The notes: generated by a model not told the origin, from the letters alone. A stretch of DNA of 64,000 nucleotides from DASSLY01 sp035689185 (GCA_035689185.1 DASSLY010000078.1:62001-126000); one strand, 5' to 3'; positions 1-9,204 are shown, counted from the stretch's first letter. Numbers and translations: made by a program.

Positions 1-123
1 CAGCGTGAACAAGCCCTCGCCGGCCAGTGCGTCCGCGAAAGCCTTCTCCACGTCCGGAGCGGACTCGGTGCTCTCGATCACAATCTCGCGGTTCACGTGC
101 TGGATGCCGATCTTGATCTCCAC
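1..123 (-). CDS. DUF3107 family small protein (5' part only)
   Basis: The first 41 codons of a gene that runs off the left edge. The protein begins MEIKIGIQHVNREIVIEST, which matches the start of the short DUF3107 family (about 75 residues; Rv3208A/TB9.4 in M. tuberculosis). The GTG start is chosen because a perfect AGGAGG Shine-Dalgarno lies six bases upstream. No function is established for the family. In mycobacteria it sits beside a TetR gene; here a 12 kb operon separates the two. The 117 bases up to the next gene hold only its leader. Confidence 0.85.
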   Translation of the reverse strand, partial: MEIKIGIQHVNREIVIESTESAPDVEKAFADALAGEGLFTL

Positions 124-240
124 TGTTCCTCCTGCTTGTTGATGTGAGGCAACCGTGCCACAGGTGCAGCGCGAACCGTGACCTTGTTCGCGGACGGCAG
201 AGCCGGAACGCAGCTCAGCTTCGTCCAGCGGAGTGCCGGC

Positions 241-984
241 TCAGCTGTGGGCGAACTCGTCCTCGGTCGCCCGACGGACGACCAGCCGGGTCCAGGCCCC
301 GACGTAGATCCGGTCGTCGGGCCCTAACTCGTGCCGGTTGCCGACCGGGATCGGGTCGGTTGGCAGCGGCCCGCTCGCCGGCCCGACGAACGTGCCGTTT
401 GCCGACTCCAGGTCCTCCACCCACCAGCGGGTGCCGTCGGTGGTCAGCTGAGCCTGCCGTCGGCTGGTGCTGGTGTCGGGTTCACAGTCGATGTCGGGTG
501 AGATGTTGCGACTGCGGGACTTCCGTCCGATCAGCACCGACCGGCCGTGCAACGGCACGACCACCGGTAGACCAGTGGACGGCATCGCGTCGGGGCTCTC
601 CTGCTCCTGGTACCACTCCGGGTCGATCCACACCTCGACCACCCAGTCCACGGCGTCTGATCCGGCGCCCGAACTCGTGCTCGGAGTGCTCGTCGTGCTC
701 GCCGGGGTCGTCGCGCCCGTAGCCTCCGGTGCCTGCGCCGGCGCAGCACCTGCGCTCCGAGGCATGGTGCCGGTGGTGAAGTCGTAGCCGCACGCCTCGC
801 AGAAGAGGGCCTCCGGCGCGTTCTGGGTGGCACAGCTGGGGCAGGCCTGGCCGAGCGGGGCACTGTCGGCGGGTGGTCCAGCGGCCGCGGCCGGCGCGGG
901 TGCTGCGGCCTCGATCGGCATCCCGCAGACGTCGCAGTAGTCGTCGGCGGTCGAGGTGTGCCCGGCGGGGCAGGTCGCTGTCAT
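241..984 (-). CDS. Zinc-ribbon and FHA domain protein
   Basis: A 247-residue protein, last in the operon. Seen: an N-terminal metal-binding knuckle (C5, H9, C17, C20), a second zinc ribbon (C48/C51 and C62/C65), a Ser/Thr/Pro-rich linker at 80-110, then an FHA domain at about 141-236. The FHA signature residues G153-R154, S174-R175 and N196-G197-T198 are present, but the usual histidine after SRR is Gln177. FHA domains bind phosphothreonine, so this is a natural reader for PknG in the same operon (inference). It is not a GarA homologue: there is no N-terminal GarA ETT motif and the ribbons are extra. The ATG at 984 has a GGGAG ribosome site and follows the VWA gene by 20 bases; longer in-frame starts would run into that gene. 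Confidence 0.85.
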   Translation of the reverse strand: MTATCPAGHTSTADDYCDVCGMPIEAAAPAPAAAAGPPADSAPLGQACPSCATQNAPEALFCEACGYDFTTGTMPRSAGAAPAQAPEATGATTPASTTSTPSTSSGAGSDAVDWVVEVWIDPEWYQEQESPDAMPSTGLPVVVPLHGRSVLIGRKSRSRNISPDIDCEPDTSTSRRQAQLTTDGTRWWVEDLESANGTFVGPASGPLPTDPIPVGNRHELGPDDRIYVGAWTRLVVRRATEDEFAHS

Positions 985-1004
985 GGTTGCTCCCGGTGAC
1001 CGAA

Positions 1005-2285
1005 TCAGCTCTTGATCCGGGTGGTCTTCGTCGATGCGGTGTCCAGGGCCATCTCGTCGGCCTTGTCCACGGCGCGTTTCAGGCGCACCGTACCGCTCTC
1101 GACGTCTTGGATGTCGACCACCTTCCGAAGCCGCGTGGTGGCCTCCTCGTTGCCGGTACGGGCGGCCAACTGGACCGCCCGCCCGAGCTTGGTGGTGGCG
1201 GTGGCCTCGTCGCCGGCCGCCTTGGCCGCCAATCCCTCCTGAATGGTCTCGGCTAGCTCGGTCTGGCCGGTGTAGTGCGCCACCTCCGGATTGATCCGAG
1301 TGGTGAGCGCGTCGTCGTTGGACCACTTGGCCTTGACCAGTCCCTGAGCAACGACCGAGTCGCCGACGGCCAGTTGGACGCGCGCGGCGAGCTGCTCCTG
1401 ACCGATCGCCTTTGCGCTCAGCCGGACGCCGACGTGGTAGTCGCGGGACTCGTCCCCCCACGACCCGGTGGGGTACGCCCCGGTCAGCGGGTTGACTGGC
1501 GTGCGTCGCCCGGTCAGGTCCTCCACGGTGGGTGACACCTGCCGGACGAACATCACCTGGGCGCCCTGGGGTGACCACACCCGCAGCTGCGCATCGGCAA
1601 TGCCGCGGCCCATCGACTCCTGCATCAGGTCGGCGAAGACCTGGGCCATCTGCTCGGGCTGCGGGATGATGTCCACCGTCCCGAGCAGGGCCGAGGCGAT
1701 CCGTCGCACCTCCGCGACCTGCCAGTCGACGCCGACACCGCGGCAGTCGCACTGGAACTGCCCGGTCACGGCCTGGATCGCGGCGGTCAGCCGTTCCGGC
1801 GTCTCGTTGTGGTTCTCACCGTCGGTCAGCAAGATCGCGTGCCGCTGAGTGAGCATCGGCACCGACGCGAACAGTCGGCCCGCAAGCGTCAGCCAGGTAC
1901 CCATCGCGGTGCCGCCGTCGGCTCGGAACCCGGCGATCGCCTGCTGCGCGGCGAACCGCGTCGCCGGGTCCATCTTCACCATGCCGGCACCGGTCCGGGT
2001 CTGCGGATAGGCGAGGTAGGCCACATGGCTGCCGGCCACGACGGAGAACCACGTGCCGTCGAGGATCTGGTCGACAGCGGCCGCGGCGGCGATCTTGGCG
2101 GCCTCCATCTTGGTTCGGCCCATCGAGCCGGAGGTGTCCACGATGATGATCTCGCCGGCCTCGCCGACCCCGCTGCGGCCCGCCTCGCCGGCGCCGCGGC
2201 AGCTGATGGTGACGATCGCGTTGACGTCGGTCCCGCCGTCGGGCAGGAACTCGTTCTGGTACACCGCTGCGGTGAACTCGGCCAT
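1005..2285 (-). CDS. VWA domain protein
   Basis: A 426-residue cytoplasmic protein with an N-terminal von Willebrand factor A domain. The metal-ion-dependent adhesion site DTSGSMG is at residues 50-56 (DxSxS), and a second VWA acidic motif, LLTDGEN, lies about 110 residues further on. The C-terminal third is helical and carries no known catalytic motif. No signal peptide or membrane segment is visible. VWA proteins of this kind usually act as scaffolds or metal-dependent binding partners, and they often occur with TelA/TerD and PP2C proteins in chemical-stress loci (known for such families). Start: ATG with AAGGAG ten bases upstream, two bases after the PP2C stop. Confidence 0.88.
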   Translation of the reverse strand: MAEFTAAVYQNEFLPDGGTDVNAIVTISCRGAGEAGRSGVGEAGEIIIVDTSGSMGRTKMEAAKIAAAAAVDQILDGTWFSVVAGSHVAYLAYPQTRTGAGMVKMDPATRFAAQQAIAGFRADGGTAMGTWLTLAGRLFASVPMLTQRHAILLTDGENHNETPERLTAAIQAVTGQFQCDCRGVGVDWQVAEVRRIASALLGTVDIIPQPEQMAQVFADLMQESMGRGIADAQLRVWSPQGAQVMFVRQVSPTVEDLTGRRTPVNPLTGAYPTGSWGDESRDYHVGVRLSAKAIGQEQLAARVQLAVGDSVVAQGLVKAKWSNDDALTTRINPEVAHYTGQTELAETIQEGLAAKAAGDEATATTKLGRAVQLAARTGNEEATTRLRKVVDIQDVESGTVRLKRAVDKADEMALDTASTKTTRIKS

Positions 2286-2287
2286 GA

Positions 2288-3418
2288 TCAGCTGCTCCTT
2301 GCCTGGGGGTCGTGCCGTGCCAGCGCCACCGAGATGTTGTCCCGGCCGCCCTGCTCGTTGGCCCACTGGACCAGGGCCTGCGCCAGGTGAAGGGGTGCCG
2401 CGCCGTCCGTGCTGAGCTGACCCATCAAGTCCTGGAGCGCGGCCGCCTCGGACGCGTAGTTCCACAGCCCGTCGCTACAGACCAGCAGCCATCCCGGCGT
2501 GGCCACCGTCACGGCACCGGTGCGTGGGGTGACGTCTGGGCTGTCCCGACCGAGCCACTTGAGGATGGCGTGAGCCTGGGGTCCGTTCTCGGCGTCCTCT
2601 CGGGCCACCCCGGCGGCAATGCGCACCTGGGCGACGGAGTCGTCCCGACTCAGCTCCGCCGGTGCCTCCGGCTGCCCGACGTCGGGGATCCAGTAGACCC
2701 GCGAGTCACCCACATTCCCGAAGACCACCAAATCGTCCTCGATCACGGCGGCCGCAAACGTGCAGGAGGCCGAGTTGTCGCTGTCGGCGGCGGTGTTGCG
2801 AATCACCGCATCGTTGGCCGCGGCCGCGGATGCCTCGATGGACCGGGCAATCGCCGCGGCGCGGCTGGCAGGTGTGCCGAGCCCGGTCGGCTGGGAGGCA
2901 ACCAGGGTGTCGCGGGCAGCGCGGGCGGCCGCAAGGCTTGCCACGTCGGAGTCCTGAGAGGTGGAGACCCCGTCGCAGACGACGAGCACGGCCCGGGATC
3001 CGGGCTCGGAGTCGGCCGCCACCGAGGTGGCGTCCTCGTTGCGATGGTGGCGGATGCCGCGGTCGCAGACGGCGGCCACCCAGACCGCCGGGCTTTCGGT
3101 GTAGTGGTCCCGCTCGCTCGGCGCCTTGGTACCGCAGATCTCGCAGTAACCATCCTCCCCGACCTGACCGCCGCAGCTCAGGCATGGCCGCGCGATGGGC
3201 GCCGTGTGCTGGATCGCCGCCGGGCCGGCTCGCAGCGACCTCGACAAGGTGATGGGTGCCTCGAGCTGGTCGGCGGTGTCCTCCGCGGTCGCCCTCGGAC
3301 CGAGCTCGAAGCCGCAGGCTTCGCAGAAGGTGTCGAATGCACCGACCTGGGCCCCACAGGTCGGACAGGTGGTCGTTGCCGGACCCGAGGCCGCGGGGTC
3401 TGCTGCAGGAGTCGTCAT
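2288..3418 (-). CDS. PP2C-type Ser/Thr phosphatase with two zinc ribbons
   Basis: A 376-residue protein. Two zinc ribbons come first (C18/C21 with C32/C35, and C79/C82 with C92/C95), then a PP2C (PPM) catalytic domain from about residue 112. Metal-coordinating motifs are visible: RNED (D129), VCDG (D149-G150), a central GDSR, and a C-terminal DNIS. It should dephosphorylate Ser/Thr phosphoproteins using Mn/Mg. The obvious partner is the PknG kinase encoded just upstream, whose stop codon overlaps this start in an ATGA. Zinc ribbons recur in PknG, this protein and the FHA protein, suggesting a shared docking module (inference). No membrane segment is present, so it is cytosolic, unlike PstP. 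Confidence 0.92.
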   Translation of the reverse strand: MTTPAADPAASGPATTTCPTCGAQVGAFDTFCEACGFELGPRATAEDTADQLEAPITLSRSLRAGPAAIQHTAPIARPCLSCGGQVGEDGYCEICGTKAPSERDHYTESPAVWVAAVCDRGIRHHRNEDATSVAADSEPGSRAVLVVCDGVSTSQDSDVASLAAARAARDTLVASQPTGLGTPASRAAAIARSIEASAAAANDAVIRNTAADSDNSASCTFAAAVIEDDLVVFGNVGDSRVYWIPDVGQPEAPAELSRDDSVAQVRIAAGVAREDAENGPQAHAILKWLGRDSPDVTPRTGAVTVATPGWLLVCSDGLWNYASEAAALQDLMGQLSTDGAAPLHLAQALVQWANEQGGRDNISVALARHDPQARSS

Positions 3419-5694
3419 CGCAGGGTCCACCTTCGCACGGCGTTGGCTCGGTCGACCAGCGCATATCTGCTGGGCGCGTCGGGTGCGCCGGCGGCGAGCT
3501 GCCGGTACGCCGCCTCCAGGCCGTCTCGCAGGGGGCCGTCCTCGGCGGCGTGCTCGCCAATCATCAGCTGCGGCTGCGGCCCGGACGCCGAGACCAGCTG
3601 CAGGGCACGGTCCAAGATCTTCGCGGTCAGCTCCGCGCGGTCGACAGGGTCCAGCCGGACGTCCCGCAGGCTGGCCATCGCATCGGCGAGCGAGCGCAGG
3701 CCGTTCCCGGACGAGTAGAGCTGCAGAGCCCGCTGCCGCCTGGACTCGATGTAGCTGCGGCTGGTGGACGGCACCAGGTCCAACGCTGCGACGGCGGCCG
3801 GAATGTCGTTTCGGGCGGCCAGGATCCGTGCCATCCCGAAGGCCGCCGGGGCGACGTAGTTCGCGTCCGTCCGCGCGCAGGTCCGGTACAGGCTCTCGGC
3901 GATCTCACCTTCGCCGCCGCGTTCGCACGCCAGCGCCAGCGCCAGCTTCGGGGCCAGCTCACCCGGAACCTGCCCGTATACGGCGTTGAAGGATGCCTGG
4001 GCCGCCGGAAAGTCGCTGCGCTGCAGCGCAGCAAGTCCTCCGAGCCAGACCGCTCGCCACTCCCACGGATCCGCCGACAGCAGCTCCGCGGCGATCCGCT
4101 CCACCACGTCGGGCTGGTGCAGCTGCAGCGCCGCGCGCCCGCGCGCCAGCAGCACCTCCGCCGAAGCCGCCGGGGCCGATGCCAGTGCCCGAAGTCGTTC
4201 GGCCGGGTCCTCGATTCCGATGTTGCTCAGCCAGGCGTACTGCGGGTCGCTGGTGTCTGGTCGCAGGCCGGGTAGTTCGTCCCACTCCAACGCGTCGCTG
4301 GTGACGGCCGGCGCCTCGAACAGCACCGACGCCGCCGAGGTCAGTGACGTGCCCGCCCGTTGCTCGGCGACGACCTCGCGGAGGACGCCCAGCAGCTGAA
4401 CCCTCAGCTCGTCGACGGAGGCGAACCGGTCAGCCGGATCGGGCGCACAGGCCTTGGTCAGCAGCCGGTACAGCGAGTCATGCTGCTGGAACACCGGGCT
4501 GTCGGCCAGCGGCGGCAGTGAGGCGACGTACTTCGTCTGGTAGCCGCGGAACTCCATGATCAACACCACCAGGGTGCGGCCGATCGTGTAGATGTCGGAC
4601 GCCACGCTGGTCCCGAGGTGTGCCACCTCCGGCGCCTGGTATCCAACAGTCCCGTAGATGGCTGAGTCGTTGTCGTCGAGCCGACGTACGCCGCCGAGGT
4701 CGATCAGCTTGACCGCATCGCCAACCTGGATGAGGTTGTCCGGTTTGAAGTCGCAGTACGCCAGACCGAGATCATGCAGGTACTGGAACGCCGGCAGCAC
4801 CTCGAGGATGTAGGCCAGTGCCTGGTCCACCGGCAGCGGATCGTAACGGCCGCCGTTGGCCCTCATCCGGTTCTTCAGGATCTGCTTCAGCGAGGTGCCG
4901 CCGACGTACTCCATCACGATGTACCCAGCGTCGTCGTGGGTGACGAAGTTGTAGATCTCCACGATCAGCGGATGCTCGACCTGCGCCAGGAACTGTTGCT
5001 CGATGATCGCCACCGCCAGCGCATCGGCGTCGCCTGAGTTGAGCAGACCCTTGAGCACCACCCAGCGGTCGGAGACGTTGCGGTCGCGCGCCAGGTAGAT
5101 CCAGCCCAGTCCACCGTGCGCCAGACAGCCGGCGACTTCGTACTGGTTTGCCACCAGGTCCCCCGCCTTGAGCTTTGGGGTGAACGAGAACGGGTTGCGG
5201 CACTTCGGACAGAAGCCCTCGGTCCTGCCCGGCTGCCCGTCGCGGGACCGCCCGACGGGGTGGCCGCAGGACGGGCAGGTGCGCTTGTCCTCGGGGACCT
5301 GCGGGTTTGCCATCACCGCGTGCGAGGCGTCGACCTCAGGCGCCGGCGGCACCCTGGTGAGTCCTGCGCCGAGCCGGGCCGAGCGCAGCCGGGCCGACCC
5401 CGACTGCAGTCGCGTGGTGATCTTGGAACCGCTGGTCGCCGCTCGCTGGGATCCGAGGGCGGCAGAGTCCAGCCGCGCCGACCCACGGGTACGGCTGGAG
5501 CCGATCGGACTGGCCTCGACGGGATTGGCCCCGGGCGGATTGACCCCTGCGGGATTGGACTGGGATGGGCTGGCCGTCGTGCCGGCGGCGGGCACCGGTG
5601 CGAGAGGGGCGGCGGCCTCGGCTGGACTGCCGCAGATGTCGCAGTAGCCGTCCAGGATGGTGCCGGTGCATCCCGGCTGGGTGCAGGTGGTCAT
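3415..5694 (-). CDS. pknG: PknG-type Ser/Thr protein kinase with TPR tail
   Basis: A 759-residue soluble kinase of the PknG family. Order seen: an N-terminal CxxxxC...CxxC knuckle (C4, C9, C18, C21), a low-complexity Ser/Arg-rich stretch at 60-115, the rubredoxin-like redox knuckle (C140/C143 and C162/C165), the kinase domain at about 185-440, then TPR-like helices to the end. The glycine loop reads GCLAHGGLGWIY (189-200), the ATP lysine is K215, the catalytic loop is YCDFKPDN (D315) and the metal motif is IDLGG (D332). As in mycobacterial PknG the HRD arginine is missing, so no activation-loop phosphorylation is expected. In mycobacteria and corynebacteria PknG phosphorylates GarA/OdhI and so controls 2-oxoglutarate dehydrogenase and glutamate metabolism. 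The GlnX and GlnH homologues upstream fit that pathway. Confidence 0.95.
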   Translation of the reverse strand: MTTCTQPGCTGTILDGYCDICGSPAEAAAPLAPVPAAGTTASPSQSNPAGVNPPGANPVEASPIGSSRTRGSARLDSAALGSQRAATSGSKITTRLQSGSARLRSARLGAGLTRVPPAPEVDASHAVMANPQVPEDKRTCPSCGHPVGRSRDGQPGRTEGFCPKCRNPFSFTPKLKAGDLVANQYEVAGCLAHGGLGWIYLARDRNVSDRWVVLKGLLNSGDADALAVAIIEQQFLAQVEHPLIVEIYNFVTHDDAGYIVMEYVGGTSLKQILKNRMRANGGRYDPLPVDQALAYILEVLPAFQYLHDLGLAYCDFKPDNLIQVGDAVKLIDLGGVRRLDDNDSAIYGTVGYQAPEVAHLGTSVASDIYTIGRTLVVLIMEFRGYQTKYVASLPPLADSPVFQQHDSLYRLLTKACAPDPADRFASVDELRVQLLGVLREVVAEQRAGTSLTSAASVLFEAPAVTSDALEWDELPGLRPDTSDPQYAWLSNIGIEDPAERLRALASAPAASAEVLLARGRAALQLHQPDVVERIAAELLSADPWEWRAVWLGGLAALQRSDFPAAQASFNAVYGQVPGELAPKLALALACERGGEGEIAESLYRTCARTDANYVAPAAFGMARILAARNDIPAAVAALDLVPSTSRSYIESRRQRALQLYSSGNGLRSLADAMASLRDVRLDPVDRAELTAKILDRALQLVSASGPQPQLMIGEHAAEDGPLRDGLEAAYRQLAAGAPDAPSRYALVDRANAVRRWTLR

Positions 5695-6908
5695 CGCGTC
5701 TGCCTTGGCTGAGCCGGCGGTGCGGTCGTCTGCACATACGTCTGCACATAGGTCTGGACATACGTCTGGTACAGCGTGATCAGCTGGGAGGCGATCACCA
5801 TCACCGTCGGGCGGCGTTCCAGCGTCTCCACGGCGAGCTCGTACACCCGGCGCAGGTCCGCCTCCTCGGCGATGCCCGTTGCGGCGGCCTTGGCATGATA
5901 GGCGTCCAGACGGCTGACCAGCTCCTCGCGCTCCTGCAGGGCCGCCCCGTACGCCTGCTGGGCGTGGGTCATCGCCCGGGACACCTGCTGCAGCCGGCCC
6001 AGGTAGCTGTCCAACGTGGCCGGTGTGTTCGGAACCGGTCCAATCGCGTCCACGTCCGGGACTGCGTACTTCGGCGCGGGCGAGACGGTGCCGACACAGC
6101 TGTCGACCAGGACTTGCAGCGCGGCTTCTCGGACCACCAGGTCGGCGCGCAGCGCCCGTGCTCGGTCTACCTTCGCGCGGGCCTCCCGCCGGGTGGCCGC
6201 GCCGACGATCAGGTCACGCTCGAACACCGTCGCGTCGATCTCCAACGGACCGAGCAGTCCACCCACGTCGCCGCCCCGCGCCGCGCGCTCCGCCACCTCC
6301 TTGAGACGGCGTCCCAGCTGGGCCTGCTTGGCGGCGGCCTGCTGCTGAGGCGGCCCCGCCGGTTCCGAGCCGACCTGGTCCCGGATCCGCTCGAGCTGCG
6401 CCCGGAGCTGCCGCAGCCGGTCGGCCACCTCCAGCCCCGACGGGTCCAAGGCCAGCCGAACCCGCAGCTGCGCCACCAGGGCGTCGGACAGCCGACACGC
6501 CTCCGGGAGCGACACGCTGAGGTTGGAGCCAGCCGCGGCGGGACGGCTGGAGAGCGCCGACACGTCCAGGGTCGAATCCATCCGGCCCCAGATCAGCGAC
6601 GACATCCGCTCCCGTTCGACGGTCCCTACCCGGCCGGAGTCCCAGACGGCCAGCAGCAGCCCGTAGCGGTCCGACACCGACTTCCACAGCGCCATCGCCA
6701 GTGAGATGTCGTGCGTCAGCGCCGCCGAGTCGGGCGAGTGCAGCGCCGCCTGGTCCAGCTGGTTCAGCTCGGTCTCCCGTTGGGCGCACCAGTCGCCGAG
6801 GAGGTCCAGGTAACTCCGGGCGGCAGCCGGGTCGATCGCCTCTCCCAGCCGACCCGGAGCTGTCGGCGCAACCGCACCGGGTAACCGAGGTGCCGCCTCG
6901 GGAATCAT
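5691..6908 (-). CDS. Coiled-coil protein of unknown function
   Basis: A 405-residue, Ala/Arg/Leu/Glu-rich, mostly helical protein with no signal peptide, membrane segment or catalytic motif that I recognise. The region around residues 160-260 looks like a coiled coil. The C-terminus carries three copies of TYVQ encoded by a 12-base tandem repeat. It sits between GlnH and PknG, a position that is empty in the mycobacterial glnX-glnH-pknG locus as I recall it. Both junctions are ATGA overlaps, so its dosage should be tied to the sensor and the kinase. A cytoplasmic adaptor linking the GlnX-GlnH sensor to PknG is plausible, but this is inference from position only. Confidence 0.8.
   Translation of the reverse strand: MIPEAAPRLPGAVAPTAPGRLGEAIDPAAARSYLDLLGDWCAQRETELNQLDQAALHSPDSAALTHDISLAMALWKSVSDRYGLLLAVWDSGRVGTVERERMSSLIWGRMDSTLDVSALSSRPAAAGSNLSVSLPEACRLSDALVAQLRVRLALDPSGLEVADRLRQLRAQLERIRDQVGSEPAGPPQQQAAAKQAQLGRRLKEVAERAARGGDVGGLLGPLEIDATVFERDLIVGAATRREARAKVDRARALRADLVVREAALQVLVDSCVGTVSPAPKYAVPDVDAIGPVPNTPATLDSYLGRLQQVSRAMTHAQQAYGAALQEREELVSRLDAYHAKAAATGIAEEADLRRVYELAVETLERRPTVMVIASQLITLYQTYVQTYVQTYVQTTAPPAQPRQTR
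5730..5777. repeat. 12-base tandem repeat, three clear copies plus a diverged fourth
   Basis: Units on the + strand read ctgcacatacgt, ctgcacataggt, ctggacatacgt and then a diverged ctggtacagcgt. The period is a multiple of three, so copy-number change would add or remove four residues (TYVQ) without a frameshift. It lies inside the coiled-coil gene near its 3' end. Confidence 0.85.
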
Positions 6909-7885
6909 CGCGACCTGCCGTAGACCGCCCGAGGCGGTGTCGGTGCCGTACCGAGCGGCTCAGCCAGCCAGCGGTTGTAGATCCGCGTCCACTCCCCATC
7001 GGACCGGAGCTTCTGCAGGGTCGCGTTCACGAACCGGACGAGATCGGTGTCGGCTGCATTCATGCCGAGCCCGTACGGCTCCGCGGTGAACGGTTTCTGC
7101 ACCGGCACCACGGCGTACGGGTCCTGCGCGGCCAGCCCGGCGAGCACTGTGTCATCACCGGTGATGGCAGCCACCTCACCCTGCTGGAAGAGCACCAGAC
7201 AGCCGGTGTGGCTGTCGGAGCCGACAGGCTCGGCCTTCGGCGCCAGCCTCACCAGGTTCGTCATGCTCGAAGTGCCGATCGGCGCGCACACGTTCTGTCC
7301 GCTGAGATCGGCGAGCCGGGTGGCCCGAGAGCCCTTGCGCACAAGGATCTTCTGCCCGGACCGGTAATACTCGGAGGAGAACGCGATCTGGGTCCACCGG
7401 TCGCAGGTGATGGTCATGTTGCGGGCAACAAGATCGACGGTCCGGTTCTGCAGGGACGGGATGCGTTGCGCGGCGGTGATGACCTTCAACTCGTAGGCGT
7501 TCTCGTCGCCGAAGATCGCCCGCGCGACGCTCTTGACCAGGTCGATGTCGAATCCTTCCACCCGGCCGGTCAGCGGGTTCCGGGATCCGAGGAGGTAGGT
7601 GTCAGCCGAGACTCCGGCGATCAGCCGCCCGCGGTCGGCGATCTTACGCATGGTCGAGCCGCTGGGCATCTTCCCCGGAGTCGGCTGGGGGCCGGTCGGC
7701 TGGTATGAGGCCAGCGGGTTGGCGCAGGTGGCAGGCGCGGCAGTCGAGCCCGCCGAGCTCGGCTGGCTGCTCGGCGCCGGCTGGGGGAGCGGTGTCGGCT
7801 GGTAGCTGAACGTCGAGCAACCAGCAGCCACGGCAGCCACCAGGGCGGCGAGCAGCCCGCGGACAATCTGCCGACTCGACCTCAT
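6905..7885 (-). CDS. glnH: GlnH-like amino-acid-binding lipoprotein
   Basis: A 326-residue extracytoplasmic solute-binding protein of family 3 (polar amino acids). It has a lipoprotein signal peptide with lipobox ending A-A-G-C23, a Pro/Ser-rich tether at 28-75, and then a binding domain with features such as GFDIDLVKSVARAIFG and an APIGTSSMTNL hinge region. No ABC permease or ATPase is encoded nearby, which argues for sensing rather than import. In mycobacteria GlnH binds aspartate/glutamate and signals through GlnX to PknG (established). It overlaps GlnX upstream and the coiled-coil gene downstream by four bases each. Confidence 0.9.
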   Translation of the reverse strand: MRSSRQIVRGLLAALVAAVAAGCSTFSYQPTPLPQPAPSSQPSSAGSTAAPATCANPLASYQPTGPQPTPGKMPSGSTMRKIADRGRLIAGVSADTYLLGSRNPLTGRVEGFDIDLVKSVARAIFGDENAYELKVITAAQRIPSLQNRTVDLVARNMTITCDRWTQIAFSSEYYRSGQKILVRKGSRATRLADLSGQNVCAPIGTSSMTNLVRLAPKAEPVGSDSHTGCLVLFQQGEVAAITGDDTVLAGLAAQDPYAVVPVQKPFTAEPYGLGMNAADTDLVRFVNATLQKLRSDGEWTRIYNRWLAEPLGTAPTPPRAVYGRSR

Positions 7886-9204
7886 CGGTATTCCCGGAGA
7901 CGTTCGGCAAGGCCGCGCCGAGCCAGCACGGCCGCGGCCAGACCGGCAATCAGCGTCAACGCGGCGGCGGTGACCAGTCCGGGCTGCGCCGCCGCAAGCT
8001 CGGAGGCGACGGTGCCGCCGGCGGATTCCAGCTCGGCGGCGGCTGCGGAGTCGAAGGCGCCGAAGGTGGCATTGGAGGAGCCAGCGCCAGTGCCGGTGGC
8101 CGTCGCGACCGCCTTCTCCCAGGCGCCGCCGTCATCCAGTGCGCGGATCTGCTTGTGTACGGTGCTGTAGCCGCTCCACAGCCGGTCGAGGTCGGAGTCG
8201 CGTACCTCGCTGACGCTGCGCTGGACGCGGGCCGACGACTCCACCCAGGCCTTCTCGAAGCTGGCCCCGGACCCCCGCGCGATCAGCGTGAGGCTCTCGT
8301 TGGACTTCGCGTTGTTCGCCTGAATGCGGGCGTTCGCGGCCGCCGTCAGCGAGCTGAAGGAGCTCTGCCGGAGGTCGGACAGCCGCTGGCTGAGCTGGAT
8401 CATGCCGACAACCGAACCCAGCAGAGCAGCCGCCACGACCAGCGCGGCGACCAGCACGCCGACATTGATACGTCGCCGGAACCGCCGGGCCAGCCAGACC
8501 ATCGTCGCGATCAGTGACGTCAGAACGACCAGTCCCAGCGGGATCAGCAGCCAGCCGGCGCCAAGATCCATCTCGTCGGCGGCCCGACCGGTGTTGGCGA
8601 CGTTGAGGTTGTCGAGTACGGGCAGCGCCTCGCCCCGCAGCTGCGCGCTCGCCCCGCGCAGGTACTGCGCGCCGACGGGCAGACCTTGCCGATTGTTCGC
8701 CCGTGCCTGCTCGATGGTGGCGGCGTAGGCGAGCACCGACCGGTTGAGGGCCGCCAGCGCATCGGCATCGGCTCGTTGCGCGTCCGCAGCCTGGGCCACC
8801 AGCGTGGACGTCGCCTGGATCGCCTGGTCGTACCGCAGCCGCTGGGCATCCGGCTCCAGACCCCCCACCAGGAACGCATTGGTGGCGGTGGCGTCGGCAG
8901 TCAGCAGGTTGGACTGGATCTGTTGCACCCGGACCAGCTGGGCGGTGTTCTGCTCGGCCCGGTCCATGCCGTACGCCAGCCGAACGAACACCAGACAGCC
9001 GACCAGACCGAACAGGATGCCCGCGGTCACCAGCGCAAGTGTGAGCAGCTGAAGCCGGCGCGGCGTGTCGCTGACCCGAGTCGGTGCGTCGGACTCGCCG
9101 GGCCGGACCAGCGCGCCAGTCGTCGTCGGCGGTCGGCCTGCGGCGGTTCCCGGCTGTGGGGTGGAAGCAGGGATCTGGCTCGACCGCTGAATCGGGAGGA
9201 TCAT
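7882..9204 (-). CDS. glnX: GlnX-like four-helix membrane sensor
   Basis: A 440-residue membrane protein. Four hydrophobic segments are visible: about residues 52-78, 205-230, 240-270 and 410-430. Two extracytoplasmic loops lie between segments 1-2 and 3-4, rich in Ala, Gln and Asn helices like chemoreceptor sensor domains. This is the architecture of mycobacterial GlnX (Rv0412c), which is needed for GlnH-dependent activation of PknG. There is no kinase, HAMP or other catalytic domain, so the signal must pass to a partner. The N-terminal 45 residues are a disordered cytoplasmic tail. It is coupled by ATGA overlaps to the AAA+ ATPase gene upstream and to glnH downstream. Confidence 0.85.
   Translation of the reverse strand: MILPIQRSSQIPASTPQPGTAAGRPPTTTGALVRPGESDAPTRVSDTPRRLQLLTLALVTAGILFGLVGCLVFVRLAYGMDRAEQNTAQLVRVQQIQSNLLTADATATNAFLVGGLEPDAQRLRYDQAIQATSTLVAQAADAQRADADALAALNRSVLAYAATIEQARANNRQGLPVGAQYLRGASAQLRGEALPVLDNLNVANTGRAADEMDLGAGWLLIPLGLVVLTSLIATMVWLARRFRRRINVGVLVAALVVAAALLGSVVGMIQLSQRLSDLRQSSFSSLTAAANARIQANNAKSNESLTLIARGSGASFEKAWVESSARVQRSVSEVRDSDLDRLWSGYSTVHKQIRALDDGGAWEKAVATATGTGAGSSNATFGAFDSAAAAELESAGGTVASELAAAQPGLVTAAALTLIAGLAAAVLARRGLAERLREYR

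Noticed and set aside
241..984. The FHA protein as a GarA/OdhI homologue
   Set aside because: GarA is shorter, has an N-terminal ETT phospho-motif and no zinc ribbons. Only the FHA fold is shared, so the symbol was not used.
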